Below, piece by piece: positions 15,098 to 23,502 of a stretch of DNA of 34,679 nt (positions within the stretch are counted from its first letter, which is position 1; each line of letters begins with the position of its first letter). The DNA lies in the NCBI GenBank assembly GCA_018699955.1, contig JABISG010000144.1, positions 1-34,679 of the forward strand, given 5' to 3'. Source of the DNA: Planctomycetaceae bacterium (GTDB lineage: Bacteria > Planctomycetota > Planctomycetia > Planctomycetales > Planctomycetaceae). Both the position numbers and the translations under genes were made by a program. The notes under the pieces were generated by a model, which searched no databases, had not been told where the DNA came from, and saw only the letters and a list, made by a program, of their open reading frames with translations.

Positions 15098-17329
15098 TCA
15101 ATTCGCGACGAAGTATGAACGCAAGTCCTTGATGACCCGGCGGGCGCGCTGTTCGATCTGCTCCTGATCGCGAATCCAGCCGATTGGCTGCACGCTGACC
15201 GTCATCTTCGTCTGGGCGGCCGTCTTTTTTGCGCCGTGGCCACGCGATGACTGGCCGTCGCCGAACTTGATCTCGAGCAACACCGGACGGCGATCGTCGC
15301 GACTGCCCCAGAAAGGAAGCAACCCACGCCGACCGACCTGCATCTTGACAAATTCCGGCTTCACTTCGATGAGCCGTGCACGATGATCGTCGATAAATCC
15401 ACCCAGTTTGTAAACAATCATGTCGGCGGCGACGCAGGCATCGAATGTTTCGGTGAGTTGTGGTGAAGGCGAGTTGTCGGCGGCCGGCGCTGCTTCGACA
15501 TCGACCTGGCTCTTCGCCAAGGCCCGCGTCAACGCTGTCGTCCGGTTTCGGCCCGATTCCTTTGAGATATAAAGCGCGTTGTCGGCACGCGAAAGCACTG
15601 TGACGGCCGTGTCATCCGGTTCGATCTCCGTCACACCGAACGACGATGTGATGCGGTGATCGGGCAGGTCGCCGATTTGTGTTTCGAAGATCGCCGTCCG
15701 CAAACGTTCGGCGCGTCGCCGTGCCTGATCGAGATCTGTCCCCGGGCAAAGCACGACGAATTCTTCGCCACCGTAACGGGCAATCAATTCGCCCGAGTAA
15801 ACTTCGTGCTGCAACAGCTTCGAGAGATCAACGAGAACCTGATCGCCGGCGGCGTGTCCGAAGTTATCGTTAACGCTCTTGAAAAAGTCGATATCGAGAA
15901 AGATCACGCTGAATGGCTCGGGTTCGGTTTGCTGGTTGTATTCGGCAACCATTGTTGCCAACTGCCGTTCCAACTCGCCGCGGTTTGCCACACCGGTCAG
16001 CGCATCGCGACTGGCCGCCATTTTCAATTCGTGATATTCGGGAACTCGTCCGCCGGACGACTTGTCCTGAAATATCTGTGCGACGCCGTGTAGATGGCCA
16101 GCCTGATCGAACAGCGGAATCGACTGCAATTCGACTTCGATCCAATTTCCATCGACATGCTGAACGCGCGAGGTTGAAGTATGCGACTTGCCACCTTCAA
16201 TGGCTCGTTGGATTGGGTTGTCGCTATCGGTATGTTCCCGTCCCGTCGAATCGGCGAACGCCACCTCACGACTCGACCAGTTTCGTCCCAGCACATCGTC
16301 GGAGCGGCGTCCCAAAAGTTTTTCGAGTCCGTTGTTCCACACAACATAGCGCAAGTTTGAATCGAGCAGGCACAACCCGTCGTACATGCTCTCGACAAAA
16401 TACAGATACGAGAAAATGTGGCAGAGAAAACTGGCATCGACGACTGCCTTCTCGCCCGTGTCTGGGGCGGCGACAGCAGCATGCCCCTGTCCGCCATCTT
16501 CGTCGGCAAATGGGAGACCGGCGTTTTCAATCCAGCGATTCAACGCGCGAATCACATTGCCGTCGAACCGCGAACCGGCCGACTCCATCATCGTCCGGAT
16601 AATCTCATCGTGCCGCAACGGCTGATCGTTTTCGGTGTCTCTCCGTAAGACATCGTATGCATCGGCGACAGCGAGAATTCTCGCCCCCTGGTGGACATCG
16701 CTGCCGATTCGTCGAAAGCCGTTTGTTGCGCCGTTGAAATGACTGTTCGCCTCAGAGACGATTGACAGCACTTCCGAATCGACACCGGCCGCCTGCAACA
16801 CGTTGATGCCAATGTTGCGGTGCAGGTTCAATAACTCCGATTCCTCAGAGCTGAGTTTGTCACATTTGAACAAAATATGATCGGGGATACCGATCTTCCC
16901 GATATCGTGGACGAGAGACGACACCTCCAACAGTTTTCGTTGTCGCGTTTCCCAACCAAGATAGTCGGCTGTGCCGGCCGCCAGTATGGCTACTCGGCGA
17001 GCATGCGCGACAAAATCGGGTTCGCGATATCCCAACGCCCCAAGGAGCATGCGAAGAATCGGCCGGGAGACGATGCCTTCCAGTGGATCGGACGACGAAC
17101 GGTTCTGGCTCTTCAGTTCGGCCAGGCGCGCAAGCGTCGTCAATCCCAGTAGCAGCCGCGAAGAATCTCGCGGGACGCTCCGGCGCTCGCCCCCTTTTGG
17201 AGAAAAGATCTCATCGGAGATCAATCGTCCCGCCACCATGAAATCACCGTTCCTATCGCGACCGACATGCGCCGCGAACGTTTGTTGCTGTTTCAAAAAA
17301 TCGACGTCGGCTGCAGTTGGTGCCGACAC
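15098..17329 (-). CDS. HD-GYP-like / PAS / GGDEF signalling protein
   Basis: 743 residues from GTG 17329. Residues about 100-230 form an HD-GYP-like domain with HDIGKIGIPDHIL (H141, D142), but the usual HHE...GYP part is altered: SEANSHFNGATNGF stands where H-H-E-x-x-(D/N)-G-x-G-Y-P is expected. This part may therefore not hydrolyse cyclic di-GMP. Residues about 312-422 look like a PAS sensor. Residues about 441-600 are a GGDEF domain with RYGGEEF (GGEEF 520-524), the active-site form of a diguanylate cyclase. The inhibitory RxxD site before it is YSGE, so product inhibition may be lost. The last ~115 residues, with R-R-G-L-L-P-F-W, could be a PilZ-like binding domain (uncertain). No membrane span is seen. 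Confidence 0.88.
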   Translation of the reverse strand: MSAPTAADVDFLKQQQTFAAHVGRDRNGDFMVAGRLISDEIFSPKGGERRSVPRDSSRLLLGLTTLARLAELKSQNRSSSDPLEGIVSRPILRMLLGALGYREPDFVAHARRVAILAAGTADYLGWETRQRKLLEVSSLVHDIGKIGIPDHILFKCDKLSSEESELLNLHRNIGINVLQAAGVDSEVLSIVSEANSHFNGATNGFRRIGSDVHQGARILAVADAYDVLRRDTENDQPLRHDEIIRTMMESAGSRFDGNVIRALNRWIENAGLPFADEDGGQGHAAVAAPDTGEKAVVDASFLCHIFSYLYFVESMYDGLCLLDSNLRYVVWNNGLEKLLGRRSDDVLGRNWSSREVAFADSTGREHTDSDNPIQRAIEGGKSHTSTSRVQHVDGNWIEVELQSIPLFDQAGHLHGVAQIFQDKSSGGRVPEYHELKMAASRDALTGVANRGELERQLATMVAEYNQQTEPEPFSVIFLDIDFFKSVNDNFGHAAGDQVLVDLSKLLQHEVYSGELIARYGGEEFVVLCPGTDLDQARRRAERLRTAIFETQIGDLPDHRITSSFGVTEIEPDDTAVTVLSRADNALYISKESGRNRTTALTRALAKSQVDVEAAPAADNSPSPQLTETFDACVAADMIVYKLGGFIDDHRARLIEVKPEFVKMQVGRRGLLPFWGSRDDRRPVLLEIKFGDGQSSRGHGAKKTAAQTKMTVSVQPIGWIRDQEQIEQRARRVIKDLRSYFVAN

Positions 17330-17551
17330 ATGTCATTCCAGCAGGCCTGAAGGGTGCCGCCCGAAGCCTTGCTGTTGACTACAGATTTCGCCGCATTCTT
17401 CGTCGCCGCGCGCAAAAGAAACACCGCGACCACATGACAAACCTATGTCAGGCGGCGGCGATGTCAAAAACAACTCGCGCACCAAGGCCGACCCCGCGTT
17501 CAGGTTGTGCCGCTTGTACCGGCTCGAACGGCGCGGGACCGTATGCGACGA

Positions 17552-18376
17552 CTAGGAATCGCCTAATTCGCCTGATCGTTTGGCTGCCGCGACAACGGCG
17601 TTCATCAGGCTGGCGCGCAGTCCGCCCCGTTCCAATTCGTGCAGTCCGGCAATGGTGGTTCCGGCGGGACTTGCGACCGCATCCTTTAATACCCCCGGAT
17701 GTTCGCCCGTTTGCATCACCATTTGCGCTGCCCCCAGCACGGTTTGTGCCGCCAGTCGCGTGGCGAGTTCACGCGGCAGGCCAGCGACAACGCCGCCATC
17801 GCTCATGGCTTCGATGCACTGGTAAACGAAGGCCGGGCCGCTGCCGGACAATCCAGTCACAGCATCCAGCAAATTTTCCGGTACGCGAAATCCAATGCCC
17901 ACCGTTTCCAGCAACCGCCCCACTAATGCCGCGTCGTCATCGCTCGCGCCGCCTCCGGTCGCATAACAAGCGGCACCGGCACCCACCAAACAGGGCGTGT
18001 TCGGCATCACGCGAACGAGCCGCCTTGCCGTACCCAATGTTGCTGCGATCGTATGCAATGAAACGCCCGCCGCAATGGAGACAATAACGTGATCGGCGGT
18101 GACGTGCGTCTTGATCTCATCCAGCACGACTTGCATATATTGCGGTTTCACCGCGAGGACGACGATCTCGGACTGATCCAGGACGTCGATGTTACTGTCG
18201 GCGATTCGGCTGCCGGTGTCGCCCGCAAAACGGTCGCGTGCTTCAGGTAAGACGTCGGCCGCAATCACCCGGTCGGCAATGGTGAATCCCGATTTTACCA
18301 CACCCGTGGCCAGTGCCGTCGCCATCCGACCGGCACCAATAAAACCGACCCGTGGCTGGTTTGGGTCGTTCGTCAT
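17552..18376 (-). CDS. proC: Pyrroline-5-carboxylate reductase
   Basis: 274 residues, the normal size, from ATG 18376. It catalyses the last step of proline synthesis, NAD(P)H-dependent reduction of pyrroline-5-carboxylate. The N-terminal Rossmann motif is VGFIGAGRMATALATG. The family's C-terminal helical domain signature is clear: GLSGSGPAFVYQCIEAMSDG, followed by ...A-A-Q-T-V-L-G-A-A-Q-M and DAVASPAGTTIAGLHELERGG. It lies upstream of the HD/PAS/GGDEF gene on the same strand with a 222-base gap that shows no gene, so co-transcription is possible but not evident. Confidence 0.95.
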   Translation of the reverse strand: MTNDPNQPRVGFIGAGRMATALATGVVKSGFTIADRVIAADVLPEARDRFAGDTGSRIADSNIDVLDQSEIVVLAVKPQYMQVVLDEIKTHVTADHVIVSIAAGVSLHTIAATLGTARRLVRVMPNTPCLVGAGAACYATGGGASDDDAALVGRLLETVGIGFRVPENLLDAVTGLSGSGPAFVYQCIEAMSDGGVVAGLPRELATRLAAQTVLGAAQMVMQTGEHPGVLKDAVASPAGTTIAGLHELERGGLRASLMNAVVAAAKRSGELGDS

Positions 18377-18678
18377 TCTGTTCGCTCCGTAAGCTGTTCA
18401 ATGTGTTTGATTGTGAGCGGGCGCAAAGGCAATTCAGGAAATCCCGCGTAACTCCTCGGCAACTCCATTTGGACGATTGGTTTACAGCAAATGCTCGGTC
18501 ATCGGATTGTAACACAAAGTTCGCGCATCGGCTGCGGTCGGGCTGCTACCCAAGCGGAATCTGGATTCCACGCAACAGTTCGGCTAGTCTAAGCATTGAA
18601 CGCCAGCGGTGATTTCTGTTGGGACATCGGCCTGAGGCGAAGGCCGTTATTTGTTTCGAACTGAAACAGGGGAATGCC
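18377..18678. other. Divergent intergenic region, no gene seen
   Basis: About 300 bases between the divergent proC and Gfo/Idh/MocA genes. It should hold both promoters, but no clear -35/-10 pair, operator or RNA gene was recognised. Confidence 0.5.
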
Positions 18679-20052
18679 ATGCAAGCCGATCGGTCCAAGT
18701 CAGACGTTTCTACACAGTCACTCAGCCGGCGTCGTTTTCTGAAGACGGCTGCCGCAGCAGGAACGGCGGCAACTTTCGGCGCACCGGCTTTTCTGCGGGC
18801 GCGAAATCTGAATGAGAAGCTCAACATCGCCGTTATCGGTTGCGGCGGGCGAGGCGGATCGAACCTGCGTTCGGTCTCAGGCGAAAATATCGTCGCGCTC
18901 TGTGACGTCAATCAGCAAAACCTCAATCGAGCCGCCGCAAAGCATCCCAACGCACGCCAGGCTGTCGATTTTCGGAAACTGTACGACCACGCCAATGAGT
19001 TCGATGCCGTCGTCGTCAGCACCTGCGAACACACGCACGCATTCGCTACTTTGCCGGCACTGCAAATGGGCAAGCACGTCTATTGCGAGAAACCGTTGAC
19101 GCACGGCATTTGGGAGGCGCGGGTCATTCGCGAAGCGGCCGCAAAGGCGAAAGTCGCCACGCAAATGGGGACGCAGATTCATGCGGGCAACAATTACCGC
19201 CGGGTGGTCGAACTCATCCAATCCGGCGCGATCGGTTCGGTTCGCGAAGCGCACGTTTGGGTCTCGCGGGCATGGGGTTGGCAGCCCAGCGAAGAAGAAG
19301 CCCGACGGCATCGCGATATCGTCTTCGTCCAGGATCGGCCCACCGAATCACAACCTGTCCCTGCTAATTTGGATTGGGATCTCTGGCTGGGACCGGCACC
19401 CGCACGGCCGTTTCACAGCGTCTATTTCCCCGGCCCAAAGTGGTACCGCTGGTGGGATTTCGGCAGCGGGACCATGTCGGACCTGGGCAGTCATTGGATC
19501 GATCTCTCTTTCTGGGCGCTCAATCTCGATCATCCGCTGACCATCGAAGCCGCCGGACCGTCGCCGCATCTGGAACTCGCGCCCGCTTCGATGCAGGCGA
19601 AATACGAATACGGCCCGCGCGGCGATATGCCGGCGGTAGAGCTCACTTGGTATCAGGGAACAAACAAGCCGGCAATTTGGACCGAGGGCAAAATCCCCAA
19701 GTGGTCCAGCGGGACATTGTTCGTCGGCGATGACGGCATGCTGCTGGCCGACTACGGCAAACACGTTTTGCTGCCGGAGGACAAATTCGCCGACTTCAAA
19801 CGGCCCGAGCCGTTCATCCCCGCATCGCGCGGACATCACGCTGAGTGGATTCACGCCGCCAAAACCGGCGAACCGACCACCTGCAATTTCGATTATGCCG
19901 GCTTGCTCACCGAGGCGAATCATTTGGGCAACGTAGCGTATCGCGTCGGCAAGAAGATTGAATGGGATTCCGACAACCTGCGAGCAAAGAATGCCCCAGA
20001 AGCCGACCCCATCATTCGTCGCGAATACCGCAAAGGCTGGAAACTGGCGTAG
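18679..20052 (+). CDS. TAT-exported Gfo/Idh/MocA-family oxidoreductase
   Basis: 457 residues from ATG 18679, chosen because AGGGGA lies 5 bases upstream and the reading gives a twin-arginine signal at once: SLSRRRFLKTAAAAGTAAT (about 15-33). The Rossmann motif follows as AVIGCGGRGG (51-60), then CEKPLTHGIWEA with the conserved EKP lysine, and a C-terminal domain with G-T-M-S-D-L-G-S-H-W-I-D typical of the family. Members reduce or oxidise sugars and inositols with bound NAD(P); secreted planctomycete versions are very common and mostly uncharacterised. The gene is followed after 40 bases by a PQQ-type propeller gene, probably in one transcript. Substrate is unknown. Confidence 0.93.
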   Translation: MQADRSKSDVSTQSLSRRRFLKTAAAAGTAATFGAPAFLRARNLNEKLNIAVIGCGGRGGSNLRSVSGENIVALCDVNQQNLNRAAAKHPNARQAVDFRKLYDHANEFDAVVVSTCEHTHAFATLPALQMGKHVYCEKPLTHGIWEARVIREAAAKAKVATQMGTQIHAGNNYRRVVELIQSGAIGSVREAHVWVSRAWGWQPSEEEARRHRDIVFVQDRPTESQPVPANLDWDLWLGPAPARPFHSVYFPGPKWYRWWDFGSGTMSDLGSHWIDLSFWALNLDHPLTIEAAGPSPHLELAPASMQAKYEYGPRGDMPAVELTWYQGTNKPAIWTEGKIPKWSSGTLFVGDDGMLLADYGKHVLLPEDKFADFKRPEPFIPASRGHHAEWIHAAKTGEPTTCNFDYAGLLTEANHLGNVAYRVGKKIEWDSDNLRAKNAPEADPIIRREYRKGWKLA

Positions 20053-20092
20053 CGCGCGATTGTTCACAACACACGAATGAGGTTTCACAACG

Positions 20093-21418
20093 ATGCGAAT
20101 CCGTTTGCTCATCCTGTTGGCACTGGCCGCTGGTTCGCCAGACACAACCAGGGCCGACGACTGGCCGCAGTGGCTCGGTCCCCAGCGAGATAGCGTCTGG
20201 AGAGAACAGGGAATTGTCGAACGATTCCCCGATTCCGGATTGAAGGTGAAGTGGCGCGTTGAAGTTTCACTCGGTTACTCTGGGCCGGCGGTGGCCGATG
20301 GACGCGTTTTCGTCACCGATTACGTCAGCCGTTCCGGAAACGTCACAAACAGACCCGGAAGTCGGGACGCGTTGGAAGGCACCGAACGCGTACTCTGCTT
20401 CGCCGCCGATTCCGGAAAACTTCTGTGGAAACACGAATACGACCGCACCTATCGCATCTCGTATCCGGGCGGGCCGCGCTGTACGCCGAGTGTCGATTCC
20501 GGGAAAGTCTACGCGCTTGGTGCAGAAGGGGATCTGCTCTGTCTCAATGCTGCTGACGGGAACGTCATTTGGAGCAAAGAACTGACGAAAGAGTACAAGA
20601 CCGAGTCACCCATTTGGGGTTTTGCAGCACACCCATTGATTGACGGCGACCTGCTGTATTGTCTTGTCGGCGGTAAAGGAAGCGTTGCCGTTGCCTTCAA
20701 CAAGAACACCGGCGAGGAAGTCTGGCGTGCGCTCACCGCGAGCAGCCCGGGCTATTGCCCCCCGACGATGATCGAACATGCCGGTACGAAACAACTGTTG
20801 ATCTGGCATGCCGATGCACTCAACGCTCTGAATCCGTTGACCGGCAAACCGTATTGGTCGGTGCCACTCAAACCGGGGTTTGGCATGTCGATTGTCGCGC
20901 CCAGAAAGTTGGGCCGACACCTGTTCGCCAGCGGATACGGCAAAGCCGGCGTATTGCTGAAACTGGACGACACGAAGCCGGGCGTCGAAGTCGTTTGGCG
21001 CGGAAAGCCCAAGACGGCCGTCTACAGCGAGAACAGCACGCCGTTTCTCCTGGACGGAATGATCTACGGAATCGACGGACATCAAGGCAGCCTCATCGCT
21101 GCGCGCATCAAGGACGGCGAACGACTATGGGAATCGTTTCGGCCAACCACCGGCGGAACGCGTCGAGCCGGGCACGGCACCGCGTTTCTGGTCAAGCACA
21201 AGAATGGGTTCTTCCTGTTCAGCGAAACGGGCGACCTCATTCTGGCGAAACTCTCGCCGAAAGGTTACGAGGAAATCAGCCGTTTTCACGTGCTTGACCC
21301 GACCAACACTGTGTTCGGCCGAAACGTCGTCTGGAGTCATCCCGCGTTCGCCGAGCGGTGCGTCTTCGCGCGGAACGACAAAGAACTGGTCTGTGTGAGT
21401 CTCGCGGCCGATCAATAA
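20093..21418 (+). CDS. Exported PQQ-type beta-propeller protein
   Basis: 441 residues. A short signal peptide (MRIRLLILLALAAGSPDTTRA) precedes a domain that begins DDWPQWLGPQRDSVW, a start repeated in many planctomycete quinoprotein-like propellers. Blades are recognisable by recurring A-x-D-G-x-(L/V)-x-W and G-x-(L/V)-x-x-L patterns, for example FAADSGKLLWKHEY, CLNAADGNVIWSKEL, AFNKNTGEEVWRAL and ALNPLTGKPYWSVPL. Such WD-like PQQ repeats may bind the cofactor or act only as a binding scaffold; no dehydrogenase active site was identified. It follows the TAT oxidoreductase by 40 bases on the same strand. The convergent lpdA stop is 21 bases beyond its own, with no visible terminator. Confidence 0.9.
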   Translation: MRIRLLILLALAAGSPDTTRADDWPQWLGPQRDSVWREQGIVERFPDSGLKVKWRVEVSLGYSGPAVADGRVFVTDYVSRSGNVTNRPGSRDALEGTERVLCFAADSGKLLWKHEYDRTYRISYPGGPRCTPSVDSGKVYALGAEGDLLCLNAADGNVIWSKELTKEYKTESPIWGFAAHPLIDGDLLYCLVGGKGSVAVAFNKNTGEEVWRALTASSPGYCPPTMIEHAGTKQLLIWHADALNALNPLTGKPYWSVPLKPGFGMSIVAPRKLGRHLFASGYGKAGVLLKLDDTKPGVEVVWRGKPKTAVYSENSTPFLLDGMIYGIDGHQGSLIAARIKDGERLWESFRPTTGGTRRAGHGTAFLVKHKNGFFLFSETGDLILAKLSPKGYEEISRFHVLDPTNTVFGRNVVWSHPAFAERCVFARNDKELVCVSLAADQ

Positions 21419-21439
21419 TGTTGTGGTGCGATACCGCTG

Positions 21440-22825
21440 TCAAATGTGAATCGCCCGGTCGTGAACCGCGAGCGCCGCTTCGCGGAAAGTCTCCGACAGC
21501 GTGGGATGCGCGTGCGAGCAGTGTGCGATGTCGGTTGCCGTCAAGCCGTGTTTGATTGCCAACACCGCTTCAGCAATCAGGTCGCCGGCGCGCGGGCCAA
21601 GTATGTGAACGCCCAACAAACGATCGGTCGCGGCATCGGCCAGAATCTTGACGAACCCATCCATCTGCGCTAGCGCTCGCGCCCGGCCGTTCGCGCGAAA
21701 CGGAAACACGCCCTTGCGAAATTCGATTCCGGCCGCTTGCAGCGACTCTTCCGTCTTACCGACGGCCGCGATTTCCGGATTGGTGTAAGCCACGCTGGGA
21801 ATGGCATTGTAATCGATGTCGCCCGTGCCGTTGACAATCTGCTCGATGCAGGCGACGGCTTCATCCTCCGCCTTGTGCGCCAACATCGCACCACCGATGA
21901 CATCGCCCACGGCGTAAACGCCGGGTGATGATGTTTTGAACTGTTCATCGACGGAAATGAAATCCTTGTCGTTGAGTTTCACACCGACCGTTTCCAAGCC
22001 GAGACCGTGTGAATTCGGTTTGCGTCCGACGGCCACCAAAACACGGTCGCACTCGATTGGATCAACTCCCACGCATTCCACCACACAGTGGTCACCTGCA
22101 ACTCTCGCACCGCTGACCTGGCTGCCGAGACGGAAGTTGAGACCCTGTTTCTTGAACAGCTTCTGCGCTTCGCCGGCAATCTCGCCATCGGTGCCGGGCA
22201 GGATGCGGTCGAGATATTCCAGCACGGTCACTTCCGAACCGAGCCGTTGCCAGACGGTTCCCAGTTCGAGTCCGATATAACCCGCGCCAATCACCACCAG
22301 CCGCGGCGGCACTTCCCCGTACGACAGCGTCTCGGTACTTGTTCCGATGCGGTCGCCATCGAGTTCAACGCCCGGCAATGTTGCCGGGCGGCTACCGGTT
22401 GCAATCAGAATATGCGCGGCCGACAGTTCTTCGTCGCCCTCTGCGGTTGTGACCGTTAACCGTTTGTCGCCGACCAGCCGGGCGGTTCCCGTGTACGAGG
22501 TGATCTTGTTCTTCTTCAGCAGAGAGGCAACACCCATTGTGAGCGCTTTGACGATTCGCTCTTTACGCGAGAGCATCTTCGCCAGATCGAGGCCGACTTC
22601 GCCCAACTCGATTCCATGTTGTGCAAACGACTTGCCCGCTTCGCGGTACAGTTCGCTCGATTCCAACAACGCTTTGCTGGGAATGCAGCCTATCCGCAGA
22701 CAGGTTCCGCCGAGCAACGGCTCCTTATCGATGCAGGCAACATCCAACCCCAACTGAGCCGCCCGAATCGCCGCCGTATAACCACCGGGACCAGCCCCGA
22801 TGACAATCAAATCGTGAGTTTTCAT
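21440..22825 (-). CDS. lpdA: Dihydrolipoyl dehydrogenase (E3)
   Basis: 461 residues, normal for the E3 flavoprotein that reoxidises dihydrolipoamide in 2-oxoacid dehydrogenase and glycine cleavage complexes. It has an FAD-binding start (DLIVIGAGPGGYTAAIRAAQ), the redox-active pair in GGTCLRIGCIPSKALL (C42, C47), an NAD-binding VVIGAGYIGLELG, a second FAD motif YAVGDVIGGAMLAHKAEDE, and the C-terminal HAHPTLSE active-site His/Glu pair. ATG 22825 is directly supported by the family start. No E1 or E2 gene is nearby, so the enzyme is probably shared among complexes. Its 5' 66 bases and upstream region are duplicated at 25651-25829. Confidence 0.96.
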   Translation of the reverse strand: MKTHDLIVIGAGPGGYTAAIRAAQLGLDVACIDKEPLLGGTCLRIGCIPSKALLESSELYREAGKSFAQHGIELGEVGLDLAKMLSRKERIVKALTMGVASLLKKNKITSYTGTARLVGDKRLTVTTAEGDEELSAAHILIATGSRPATLPGVELDGDRIGTSTETLSYGEVPPRLVVIGAGYIGLELGTVWQRLGSEVTVLEYLDRILPGTDGEIAGEAQKLFKKQGLNFRLGSQVSGARVAGDHCVVECVGVDPIECDRVLVAVGRKPNSHGLGLETVGVKLNDKDFISVDEQFKTSSPGVYAVGDVIGGAMLAHKAEDEAVACIEQIVNGTGDIDYNAIPSVAYTNPEIAAVGKTEESLQAAGIEFRKGVFPFRANGRARALAQMDGFVKILADAATDRLLGVHILGPRAGDLIAEAVLAIKHGLTATDIAHCSHAHPTLSETFREAALAVHDRAIHI

Positions 22826-22939
22826 TACCGCGCTTTCAGCGTGATGCGAACCGCCGTCGAAAATGTCTCCTCTGCTGGGGTTACTATAGCCGGTTCACGA
22901 ACGTAGCCAAGTCACGGCGGCGATTGATGCCGGGGCGGT
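22760..22939. repeat. lpdA 5' end and upstream region, source of a 180-bp duplication
   Basis: This stretch covers the first 22 codons of lpdA and about 114 bases upstream. It is repeated in the same orientation at 25651-25829 with 7 mismatches in 179 positions and no gap. The upstream part, which includes CTATAG-containing sequence shared by both, is as well conserved as the coding part, so it probably holds the lpdA promoter. Confidence 0.92.
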
Positions 22940-22986
22940 CAGAATTCGCAGCCCAATGGCTGGAATCAACTTCAGCGACTGCACCG

Positions 22987-23385
22987 CTACCCATTGAAGA
23001 GCATCACCCACACCACGGCAAGAATCAACGTGATCACTGCGGAGGGAATGCAAACGTACTTCCACTTGCGGTCGCAGATCCAGGCGACGATCGCGAGAAC
23101 AGTTGAAGAGAAAACACCAAACGAACACACTGCCAGAACAAGAACCGCTGCCCCGAGTTTTGCCATTCCTGCATCGTGACCACGAGGTGGTTCACCCGGA
23201 CGCGACACGACGACAATTCCGCTGATCTCCAAAACGAAAACAGCGACGGAAACCACCAGAAGCACTGTCGCAATGGAACCAGCGATTGCACCGCAAATTT
23301 GGCGAAACATTGCAAAAAAATGAACGGACGACTCGCCGCCGCCGTCACAGTTTTGTGCTTTGTCTGAGCCTGAAATTGGTGCCAT
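22987..23385 (-). CDS. Small three-span membrane protein, function unknown
   Basis: 132 residues from ATG 23385 (MAPISGSDKAQ); a GTG one codon earlier is also possible. After a ~30-residue polar N-terminus there are three hydrophobic spans: one around IATVLLVVSVAVFVLEISGI, one around AVLVLAVCSFGVFSSTVLAI and one around VCIPSAVITLILAVVWVMLF. The segment between spans 1 and 2 is polar (RPGEPPRGHDAGMAK). No known family was recognised. It stands between lpdA and the sulfatase gene on the same strand with gaps of about 160 and 120 bases, so it may be transcribed separately. The reading frame is open, the composition is consistent with a real membrane protein, and there is no competing gene on the other strand. 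Confidence 0.6.
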   Translation of the reverse strand: MAPISGSDKAQNCDGGGESSVHFFAMFRQICGAIAGSIATVLLVVSVAVFVLEISGIVVVSRPGEPPRGHDAGMAKLGAAVLVLAVCSFGVFSSTVLAIVAWICDRKWKYVCIPSAVITLILAVVWVMLFNG

Positions 23386-23502
23386 CACGTTTGCCTATCC
23401 AACACGCGCCCTCTAAGTCAGCTTATTTCAAATGGAGTGCGCGGCTGCATCGCAATCCGCCCAGCCGATCCGCCAGCGTGCCACTGTGCGGCACCGTCCG
23501 TG

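Noticed and set aside
17317..18087. 256-codon plus-strand frame
   Set aside because: It lies antisense to proC and consists of Arg/Pro-rich shadow translation.
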